8,055 nucleotides of DNA from Kordiimonadaceae bacterium (GTDB taxonomy: Bacteria > Pseudomonadota > Alphaproteobacteria > Sphingomonadales > Emcibacteraceae), in the NCBI GenBank assembly GCA_018699075.1, contig JABIPV010000201.1, positions 1 to 8,055 of the forward strand, written 5' to 3'. The position numbers and the translations under genes are program-made. Of this stretch, positions 1 through 5,636 are shown piece by piece (position 1 is the stretch's first letter; every line of letters starts with the position of its first letter). The notes under the pieces are model-generated. The model worked only from the letters and a program-made list of their open reading frames with translations, searched no databases and was not told where the DNA came from.

Positions 1-606
1 GGAATAAAAATCATCCGGTAATGACGTCATTTTACCGTTTTCACGGTACTGTGCCGTTTCAAAATCTACCATCATTGTCCGGTCATCAAAATGTCCGCCT
101 CCTCCTTGTAGAAGGGCAAATGATTGATCAAAACCTCTTGCTTTGGGTGAGAAGTCTTCGTCGTAACCCAAATGCCATTTCCCGGTCATATAAGTATGAT
201 ATCCCGCGTCTTGCAATAATGATGAAATTGAAACCACATCCTTATTCATATACCCTTCATAGCCGGGTTGGCCGAGCTGATTTGCTGCCTGATCGTTATA
301 CATGGTCCCCATGCCAGCACGGTGACTATCGGCGCCACTGAGTAACATGGTTCTGGACGGGGAACAGGCCGCGGCGGCGTAAAGATTACTCAGTCTAATA
401 CCATCCATAGCGAGTTTATCAAGATTAGGGGTTGATATTTCACTGCCAAATGACCCCAAATCCGAATATCCCATATCATCAGCTAAGATGAGTAAAATGT
501 TTGGTTGTTTCACCGTTTCATCTGGTTGTTCTATAATTTTCTCAACGGGAGCATCGCAACCCGTAATGAATAATGCACATGTCATTAAACTGATCAACTT
601 ATTCAT
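1..606 (-). CDS. Arylsulfatase (Cys-type, AtsA-like) lipoprotein, 3' part missing
   Basis: This is the N-terminal 202 residues of a secreted type I sulfatase, which hydrolyses sulfate esters; the reading frame is open to the left edge. Residues 1-17 form a lipoprotein signal (Lys3, hydrophobic core, lipobox ITGC with Cys17). Asp18 at the +2 position would favour inner-membrane retention under the enterobacterial Lol rule. The domain starts with NILLILADDMGYSD (36-49), which carries the metal-binding Asp pair. The formylglycine site CSPSR has Cys81 as the residue to be oxidised, and TGKWHLG (141-147) holds active-site Lys and His. The block around ARGFDQSFALL and the final LPDDFYS resemble Pseudomonas aeruginosa AtsA, a family of roughly 530-560 residues, so over half is outside the window. 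The ATG at 606 is preceded by an AAGGG ribosome site about 6 bases upstream. It is divergent from the NSS transporter gene. The natural substrate (aryl, alkyl or choline sulfate) cannot be told from this part. Confidence 0.93.
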   Translation of the reverse strand, partial: MNKLISLMTCALFITGCDAPVEKIIEQPDETVKQPNILLILADDMGYSDLGSFGSEISTPNLDKLAMDGIRLSNLYAAAACSPSRTMLLSGADSHRAGMGTMYNDQAANQLGQPGYEGYMNKDVVSISSLLQDAGYHTYMTGKWHLGYDEDFSPKARGFDQSFALLQGGGGHFDDRTMMVDFETAQYRENGKMTSLPDDFYS

Positions 607-639
607 TTTATACCCTTTGGCTTTTAATCTGTTTAATTT

Positions 640-668
640 ATTATCTGGCGTTTTTATTAAAAATGCAA
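640..668 (-). promoter_or_regulatory. Candidate sigma-70 promoter for the sulfatase
   Basis: On the minus strand a -35 TTGCAT (668..663) is followed after exactly 17 bases by a -10 GATAAT (645..640). A start near 633 would leave a leader of about 27 bases containing the sulfatase ribosome site. The match was found by eye. A small inverted repeat (AATGC/GCATT, 662-677) overlaps the -35 box. Confidence 0.45.
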
Positions 669-690
669 TGAAGCATTGAATTTTAGAAAT

Positions 691-718
691 TTCAACGTTA
701 GGCTTCCTCACATATAAA
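691..718 (+). promoter_or_regulatory. Weak candidate promoter for the NSS transporter
   Basis: TTCAAC (691-696), a 16-base spacer and TATAAA (713-718) form a plausible but poor -35/-10 pair ahead of the transporter start at 740. The region is very AT-rich, so a chance match is likely. An imperfect 20-bp palindrome (TTGAA...TTCAA, 676-695) overlaps the -35 and could be an operator. Confidence 0.22.
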
Positions 719-739
719 AAAATATATAGGGTAAGTTTC

Positions 740-2122
740 ATGAGCGACACAGCAGTGAAAAAAGTAACGTGGACATCCCGTTCCGCATTTTTAATGGCAT
801 CGGTCGGGTGTGCCGTTGGACTTGGAAATCTTTGGCGTTTCCCTTATGTTGTCGGTGAAAATGGCGGCGGCGCCTTCGTTCTTGTTTATGTTGCTTTTGT
901 TTTCATTCTGGGCGTTCCTTTAATAATGTCGGAACTTGCCATTGGTCGCGCAGGTAAGCTAAGTGCAGTAGGCACAATGACCAAACTAGTAAAATTGGGC
1001 CATAACCCTTTTTGGAAAAGCATTGGCTGGATTAGTATACTCGTTCCCTTATGCGGACTAACTTATTATAGCGTTGTTGCGGGATGGTCACTTGAATATA
1101 TATTTAAAGCCCTATCAGGACAATTTTCAGGTGTTGATGCCGCTGGATCAGGTGCTATTTTTCAAGAAGCGCAAGATAATTGGATGGTCCTGACTTTTTG
1201 GTTTAGTCTTTTTATTTTTTGCACTGTACTGATTATTTCTAAGGGCATTAAAGGTGGTCTTGAACCGGCTGTAAAATTCATGCTTCCTGCGCTATTTTTA
1301 ATTCTTATTTTTCTTGCTGTTTACGCCATGACTACTGGCAATGCACAAAGAGCAGTTGAATTTTTAATTTCACCCGATTTTTCAAAACTAACGCCCAAAG
1401 CAATTATAGAAGCCCTTGGCCAAGCACTATTCTCCCTTGCAATCGGCGTAGGGGGATTAATCACATATGGTGCTTATTTACCCGATAATGTTTCACTTCC
1501 AAGATCCGCCGTATTTATCGCCGTAGCAGATACCACCGTTGCTCTATTAGCTGGATTTGCCATATTCCCCATTGTTTTCGAATATGGATTAACACCAGGA
1601 GAAGGCCCTGGTCTAATATTCGCAACTTTACCGATCGCCTTTGGTCAAATGCCGGGCGGTATAATATTCGGAACTTTATTTTTTATATTATTATCTTTTG
1701 CTGCATTTACATCTTCTATCGGTATGCTTGAGCCAATTGTTGCATGGTTTGAAGATAAAGGAATGTCACGCCCGAAAATGGCATGGGCAGCGGGTCTCTT
1801 CGCATGGTTCGTCGGCATGTTTATGTTACTGTCATTTAACTTACTATCGGGATTTGAGCCGCTTAACTTCATCGGCATTTTTGAAGGTAAAAATTTATTT
1901 GGCATCATGGATTACACGGTTGCCAATGTATTGCTGCCGATCAATGCTTTACTGATAGCTGTATTTTGCGGGTGGGCATTCTCACGTGACATGGTAAGTA
2001 AACAACTTGGTTTTACCTTAGGCTCACGCGATTTTAAATTATGGGAAATCAGCACCAAATATATTGCTACCTTTGCCATTTCAATCGTTGTTTATAGTAT
2101 GATTTTCGGTAACCCGTTTTAA
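740..2122 (+). CDS. Sodium-dependent NSS (SLC6-type) transporter
   Basis: This is a 460-residue cytoplasmic-membrane symporter of the neurotransmitter:sodium symporter family, which uses Na+ to import amino acids or related small amines through a LeuT fold. The TM1 signature VGLGNLWRFPY (26-36), with the unwound GN segment, is followed by ENGGGAF (40-46). TM6 carries SLAIGVGGLITYGAYLP (232-248), the second unwound substrate-binding helix. TM8 carries FTSSIGMLEP (323-332), whose Thr-Ser pair matches the Na2 site of LeuT. TM7 has Asp264 in an ADTTVALLAGFAIFP block; this acidic residue may be the internal anion that makes many bacterial members chloride-independent, but the alignment was made by eye. 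The length and short C-terminus suit the 11-12-helix bacterial subgroup (TnaT, MhsT, Tyt1). The ATG has AGGG 8 bases upstream. The substrate is not determinable. The gene converges on the dadA-like gene, and the two stop codons overlap. Confidence 0.95.
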   Translation: MSDTAVKKVTWTSRSAFLMASVGCAVGLGNLWRFPYVVGENGGGAFVLVYVAFVFILGVPLIMSELAIGRAGKLSAVGTMTKLVKLGHNPFWKSIGWISILVPLCGLTYYSVVAGWSLEYIFKALSGQFSGVDAAGSGAIFQEAQDNWMVLTFWFSLFIFCTVLIISKGIKGGLEPAVKFMLPALFLILIFLAVYAMTTGNAQRAVEFLISPDFSKLTPKAIIEALGQALFSLAIGVGGLITYGAYLPDNVSLPRSAVFIAVADTTVALLAGFAIFPIVFEYGLTPGEGPGLIFATLPIAFGQMPGGIIFGTLFFILLSFAAFTSSIGMLEPIVAWFEDKGMSRPKMAWAAGLFAWFVGMFMLLSFNLLSGFEPLNFIGIFEGKNLFGIMDYTVANVLLPINALLIAVFCGWAFSRDMVSKQLGFTLGSRDFKLWEISTKYIATFAISIVVYSMIFGNPF

Positions 2123-3378
2123 GACCGCGATAAGGCATATGGTGCAGGGTTTAACGCAGGCTCTTCGCCGCTTATAATATCGGAAAGCATTTTCGCCGAC
2201 CCCATAGACATGGTCCACCCCAGCGGTCCATGCCCCGTATTTACAAAAAGGTTTTCTATTGGCGTTTTACCGATATATGGTTTCCCGTCAACTGACAATG
2301 GCCTAAACCCACACCATTCTTTTACTTCGCTTCTATCAACTGTCGCTGCAAACTCAGGATATATTTCTTCAAGAAGATTATAGAGATTATCTATTCGCAC
2401 TTTATCAAGATTGTCATCGTATCCGGCAAATTCGGCGGTTCCCGCTACCCTAACAGTATCGCCAATTGGCGAAATAGCCGCATGGAAACTGTCATCTATA
2501 ATCGGCATAATGGGTCCCCCGTTCCAGCCGTTAAGCGGCACAGAAATCGAATATCCTTTGACGGGACGAACGGGGATATTGATACCAACTTTTTTTCCAA
2601 GTAGCGGGGAAAAACTACCCGTACATAAGACCACTAAATCTGCATCAATTTCACCATCACTGGTGAGTATCTTAGTAATTTTACCTTTTTCTTTGATGAG
2701 GTCTTCAACACTAAGACCATAACGAAATGAAACACCTATATTTTTTGCGATTTCCGCTAATTTACATGTAAAGACATGGGCATTTCCCGTTTCATCATCC
2801 GGGAAAAATATCCCTCCGCAAAGTTGATCCATAATGGGCACCAATGATGGTTCAATCTCATCAAGGTCTTCTGGAGTTGCCTTGGTAAAATGTAAGTTAT
2901 GTTTATCTAAATGTTTGGCAAAATCGCCATATTCACCAATGCTTTCTTGATCACGGAAAATTCTTAACGATCCGGTTATGCGCTGTTCGTATTCGATATT
3001 AAGTTCTTGGCGCATTTCTTTTAAAATATTTAGTGAATAACAGGAAATATCCGCACTATGATGCATATTACTCAGAAATTTCTTTTTGCGAGAATTTAAT
3101 AGAAATTTTATCCCCCAGCCAATTAAGGAAGGAACCGCTTTAGGTCTAAGTAAAAATGAACTGTCAGGGCGACCAATACTTTTAATCAGCTCTGTAAATA
3201 TTCCTGGTGCATTCCATGGGTCTGACATAGACGGCGTAATCATACCTGCATTGGCAAAACTGGTCTCAAGCGCAGGACCTTCTGCACGGTCAATGACTTC
3301 AACATCATAGCCTGCTTTTGCTAGAAAATAAGCACTCGTTACGCCTATTATGCCTGCGCCGATAATTGTAATTTTCAT
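2119..3378 (-). CDS. dadA: D-amino-acid dehydrogenase (DadA-type FAD oxidoreductase)
   Basis: This 419-residue flavoprotein of the DAO superfamily oxidatively deaminates D-amino acids to 2-oxo acids and ammonia, normally at the inner face of the membrane with electrons passed to quinone. The N-terminal Rossmann motif is GAGIIG (7-12), with the strand end VEVIDR (26-31) for the FAD ribose. ETSFANAG (38-45) followed by DPWNAPG (53-59) is typical of DadA. The C-terminal FAD-binding block has WCGFRPLSVDGKPYIG (355-370) and NTGHGPLGWTMSMGSAK (380-396). The length is close to the roughly 430 of E. coli DadA. The frame opens five codons earlier at a TTG (3393), but the ATG at 3378 places the Rossmann strand right at the N-terminus, as in the family. 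The ribosome site is weak (GGA 10-12 bases upstream). Hydroxyproline- or sarcosine-type substrates are alternatives within the same fold. A minus-strand promoter is not clear: TTGGTC/TATGTT (3510..3483) and TTGAGA/AATATC (3478..3450) are weak options. Confidence 0.9.
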   Translation of the reverse strand: MKITIIGAGIIGVTSAYFLAKAGYDVEVIDRAEGPALETSFANAGMITPSMSDPWNAPGIFTELIKSIGRPDSSFLLRPKAVPSLIGWGIKFLLNSRKKKFLSNMHHSADISCYSLNILKEMRQELNIEYEQRITGSLRIFRDQESIGEYGDFAKHLDKHNLHFTKATPEDLDEIEPSLVPIMDQLCGGIFFPDDETGNAHVFTCKLAEIAKNIGVSFRYGLSVEDLIKEKGKITKILTSDGEIDADLVVLCTGSFSPLLGKKVGINIPVRPVKGYSISVPLNGWNGGPIMPIIDDSFHAAISPIGDTVRVAGTAEFAGYDDNLDKVRIDNLYNLLEEIYPEFAATVDRSEVKEWCGFRPLSVDGKPYIGKTPIENLFVNTGHGPLGWTMSMGSAKMLSDIISGEEPALNPAPYALSRS

Positions 3379-3383
3379 TTTAA

Positions 3384-3458
3384 TTAAATCCAAAAATTAA
3401 TACCCATATCAATAATCAACATCTGCGCAATGATCAACAGGATTAAATAGATATTCAT
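3384..3458 (-). CDS. Possible 24-residue hydrophobic leader or small membrane peptide
   Basis: An ATG at 3458 opens a 24-codon frame ending in TAA, 5 bases before the dadA ATG. The peptide is almost all Ile, Leu and Met (starts MNIYLILLIIAQ, ends GINFWI) and is long enough for one membrane helix. It sits between the divergent promoter region and dadA, so it could be a small membrane protein or a leader whose translation affects dadA. Against it: no clear ribosome site, AT-rich DNA readily yields Ile/Leu codons, and one of two candidate dadA promoters would start inside it. No known family was recognised. Confidence 0.25.
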   Translation of the reverse strand: MNIYLILLIIAQMLIIDMGINFWI

Positions 3459-3463
3459 AACAT

Positions 3464-3492
3464 TTGACGCACTCTCAAAATAAACATACCTT
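3464..3492 (+). promoter_or_regulatory. Candidate promoter for the dehalogenase-like/cvfB unit
   Basis: A good -35, TTGACG (3464-3469), is followed after 17 bases by a modest -10, TACCTT (3487-3492). Transcription would start near 3498-3500, giving a leader of about 30 bases that includes the ribosome site at 3519-3523. The 20-bp palindrome at 3483-3502 covers the -10 and the start point, the usual place for a repressor site. Confidence 0.38.
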
Positions 3493-3502
3493 ACGGCATG
3501 TT
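3483..3502. promoter_or_regulatory. Imperfect 20-bp palindrome, possible operator
   Basis: The arms AACATACC and GGCATGTT flank a 4-base centre (TTAC); 7 of 8 arm positions pair. It lies midway between the divergent dadA and dehalogenase-like genes and overlaps candidate -10 boxes on both strands, so one bound regulator could control both directions. No regulator gene is present in the window and no known operator consensus was recognised. Confidence 0.35.
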
Positions 3503-3518
3503 ACGACCAATTATAATT

Positions 3519-3534
3519 CAGGATAAAATGTGTG
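3519..3534 (+). promoter_or_regulatory. Ribosome site and nested starts of the rdhA-like gene
   Basis: CAGGA (3519-3523) lies 8 bases before the GTG at 3532 and 4 bases before an ATG at 3528. The ATG frame reads Met-Cys-Glu then stops at 3537-3539, overlapping the GTG start. Only GTG gives the long frame, so GTG is chosen. The mini-frame may compete for initiation. Confidence 0.5.
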
Positions 3535-4785
3535 AGTAATTCAGATCATTCCAAGCCTATTGATCAATTAACTGGTGTTCAGGTTAATGATAACTTTGAT
3601 CGGTTTGAACAGAAATTCGATATTTATTGTCGCGCCATGTGGGACCCGCAAATTAAATCTGATAAAACAGATAAATTTTTTGAAGGGTATTATATGCCCT
3701 TTGCCAAAGCACGAAAAACAGACGGTTTTAGTCAAAAAGATTATGCCTTCCGCAATGCCGCTTGGCACGTAAATAATGTCATTAGAGACATTGAAAAATC
3801 AGGTGAATTTCGCAAAGAAAAACCAAATGAAATTCGCAAAGAAGGTTTTTGGGATTATTATACATCTCATGATGAAGGCTGGCATGAGCCATATCCTTAT
3901 GAAAGTGCTGCCGAAGCAACAAGGGACCTTAAAAAGGTCGCTGGGTTTTGTGGCGTTGGCGATCTAGGTGTCTGTGAATATGATGAACGGTGGATGTACA
4001 AATCAATATTCACAATGCAAGGAAATGGCCAAAAGCCACAAGAAATTCCTGAAGACATTCCTAATGTGATAGTCACATTGGAACCCATGGACAGGGAACT
4101 GATTAAAACTGTTCCTTCGGCCTTATCTGGTGCCGCAACGGGCCTAGGTTATACTTTCGATGGTGTCGCGATCATTACGCTCGCGCAATATATTCGCAAT
4201 ATGGGCTACCGTGCCTATGCTACGCTTAATGACAGTGCACTTTGTATACCACTTGCCCTACAAGCCGGTCTGGGTGAAGTGGGACGTCACGGCATGTTGA
4301 TTAACGAAAATTACGGCCCGCGCTTTAGGATCGGAAAAATCTTCACCGATATGCCGCTTGAAATAAATCAGCCAATAAAATTTGGGGTTGAAGAATTTTG
4401 CACAACATGTGACAGATGTGCCAAAGCATGTCCACCGAAAGCCATTCCGTTCGATGCACCCTCAAATCATGTTCATAGTGAAAGCAATATCAAAGGAGTG
4501 ACTAAGTGGACCCCGTCAGCAGAAAAATGTTTTAAATTTTGGGCCAATCAAAATACGGATTGCATTATTTGCATAAGATCCTGCCCATATAACAGAGATT
4601 TTTCAAAAACCATTCACCGTTTATGGTTAAAAATTGCAAAAAGTCCTTTCAAAAAGCTTGCACTTAAGTTAGATGACTGGTTCATGGATCGCGGACGTCT
4701 TAAAACCAGTTGGTGGTGGCGACCTGAGCTTAAAAAAATAGAGCAGGCAGTTAGCCCAAAACGCGTTAAAAAGAAAAAAAAGTAA
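3532..4785 (+). CDS. rdhA: Soluble corrinoid/Fe-S reductive-dehalogenase-like protein (RdhA family)
   Basis: This 417-residue protein belongs to the family whose members use base-off cobalamin and two [4Fe-4S] clusters to remove halogens from organic compounds. Residues 20-86 (NFDRFEQKFDIYCRAMWD, then QKDYAFRNAAWHV) match the N-terminal region of RdhA from aerobic marine bacteria. The corrinoid domain covers roughly 137-276, including GLGYTFDGVAI (204-214), AGLGEVGRHGMLI (245-257) and GPRFRIGKIFTDMPLE (262-277). Tyr207 and the basic residues 264-269 have about the spacing of the PceA Tyr246/Arg305 and NpRdhA Tyr426/Lys488 catalytic pairs; this is inferred from spacing, not alignment. Cluster 1 is CTTCDRCAKACP (Cys290, 293, 296, 300). 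Cluster 2 is Cys333, 344, 347 and 351 followed by Pro. There is no Tat signal, so it should be cytoplasmic. It stops soon after the clusters in a lysine-rich tail and lacks the reductase domain fused to NpRdhA/BhbA. The GTG start has CAGGA 8 bases upstream. QueG is the main alternative. Confidence 0.82.
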   Translation: MSNSDHSKPIDQLTGVQVNDNFDRFEQKFDIYCRAMWDPQIKSDKTDKFFEGYYMPFAKARKTDGFSQKDYAFRNAAWHVNNVIRDIEKSGEFRKEKPNEIRKEGFWDYYTSHDEGWHEPYPYESAAEATRDLKKVAGFCGVGDLGVCEYDERWMYKSIFTMQGNGQKPQEIPEDIPNVIVTLEPMDRELIKTVPSALSGAATGLGYTFDGVAIITLAQYIRNMGYRAYATLNDSALCIPLALQAGLGEVGRHGMLINENYGPRFRIGKIFTDMPLEINQPIKFGVEEFCTTCDRCAKACPPKAIPFDAPSNHVHSESNIKGVTKWTPSAEKCFKFWANQNTDCIICIRSCPYNRDFSKTIHRLWLKIAKSPFKKLALKLDDWFMDRGRLKTSWWWRPELKKIEQAVSPKRVKKKKK

Positions 4786-4789
4786 TCAA

Positions 4790-5632
4790 ATGATCGAAGT
4801 CGGAAAAAACCATACATTAGAAGTAATCAAACATGTGGACTTTGGCGTCTATTTAGGTGGTGAGGATGAAGAAATTCTTCTTCCACTTCGCTATCTTCCT
4901 GACAATAAGGAAGAATGGGCTGTCGGCGAATTTCTTGATGTTTTTGTATATCTTGATTCTGAAGACCGCCCGATTGCGACGACAGAAGTCCCTTTTGCAC
5001 GGGTTGGTGACTGCGCCTTTCTGCCTGTCGTTGGTCAAAGCCAGTTCGGTTCTTTCGTGGATTGGGGACTAACTAAAGATTTACTTGTTCCTTTTAAAGA
5101 ACAGCGCGTTCCCATGGAAGTAGGACGCTCTTATGTCGTTTATATCTTCATGGATAAAACCGACCGCATCGCCGCCACATCGCGCTTAAGTAGATTTCTA
5201 GAAGAAGAAAATGAAGAAACGTTTGAAGCACGCCAAGAAGTAGACCTCCTCATCGCAAGCCGCAGTGATCTTGGTTACAAGGCAGTTATTAATGGCACTC
5301 ACCTTGGACTGGTTCATAACAACAGCATTGTGCGCCCGATTAATGTCGGTGACCAATTTAAAGGCTATATTGGTGATGTGCGCGAAGATAAACGCATTAA
5401 TCTTACGCTGCAAAAACTTAGCCATGAAGTACGTGGTGAATTATCTGATCAGATACTCGTGCACTTAAAAGAACACGGGGGCAGTACTCACCTGACAGAT
5501 AAAAGTTCACCAGAAGAAATAAACGCCATTTTACATGTCAGCAAAGGTAACTACAAAAAAGCACTCGGCAAGTTATTCAAAGAAGGAAAGATCAACTTCC
5601 ATCAAAAAAGCGTTCGATTGGTCGAAGAATAG
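4790..5632 (+). CDS. cvfB: CvfB-type S1-domain RNA-binding protein
   Basis: This 280-residue protein has the CvfB/YitL layout: three S1-like OB folds at about residues 1-63, 67-133 and 147-210, then a C-terminal winged helix (about 214-278, ending with NYKKALGKLFKEGKI and a short strand). Visible landmarks are the first-fold HVDFGVYLGG...LLPLRYLP, the second-fold VVGQSQFGSFVDWG...LLVPFKEQ and the third-fold LGYKAVINGTHLGLVHNN. Family members bind RNA and affect virulence or gene expression in Firmicutes; the role in Gram-negatives is poorly defined. The length matches the family (about 280-300). It starts 4 bases after the rdhA-like stop, and its only ribosome-binding region is the purine-rich A/G lysine tail of that gene, so it is probably translated by coupling. 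It has no signal peptide and is cytoplasmic. The link to dehalogenase-like chemistry is unexplained and may be positional only. Confidence 0.88.
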   Translation: MIEVGKNHTLEVIKHVDFGVYLGGEDEEILLPLRYLPDNKEEWAVGEFLDVFVYLDSEDRPIATTEVPFARVGDCAFLPVVGQSQFGSFVDWGLTKDLLVPFKEQRVPMEVGRSYVVYIFMDKTDRIAATSRLSRFLEEENEETFEARQEVDLLIASRSDLGYKAVINGTHLGLVHNNSIVRPINVGDQFKGYIGDVREDKRINLTLQKLSHEVRGELSDQILVHLKEHGGSTHLTDKSSPEEINAILHVSKGNYKKALGKLFKEGKINFHQKSVRLVEE

Positions 5633-5636
5633 ATCG

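Noticed and set aside
21..341. Plus-strand ORF of 106 codons
   Set aside because: It is antisense to the well-supported sulfatase, whose catalytic motifs are read on the minus strand; no family features are seen in this frame.
488..679. Plus-strand 63-codon ORF, considered as a small NSS subunit (MetS type)
   Set aside because: It overlaps the sulfatase signal peptide and promoter on the other strand, has no good ribosome site, and does not look like a single-helix MetS peptide.
2411..2722. Plus-strand ORF of 103 codons
   Set aside because: It is antisense to conserved dadA sequence, with no recognisable domain or ribosome site.
3379..3393. dadA start at TTG 3393
   Set aside because: It adds five residues before the Rossmann strand and is a rarer start; the ATG at 3378 fits the family N-terminus.
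3512..3517. Perfect TATAAT as the -10 of the rdhA-like gene
   Set aside because: Transcription would start at about 3524, after the ribosome site, and no reasonable -35 sits 16-18 bases upstream. It is part of an AATTATAATT palindrome in AT-rich DNA.
3532..4785. Epoxyqueuosine reductase (QueG) as the product
   Set aside because: QueG shares the corrinoid fold and two clusters, but this protein has an RdhA-type N-terminal region, a Cys-x10-Cys spacing at the start of cluster 2, and no HEAT-like C-terminal part. QueG stays as the alternative.
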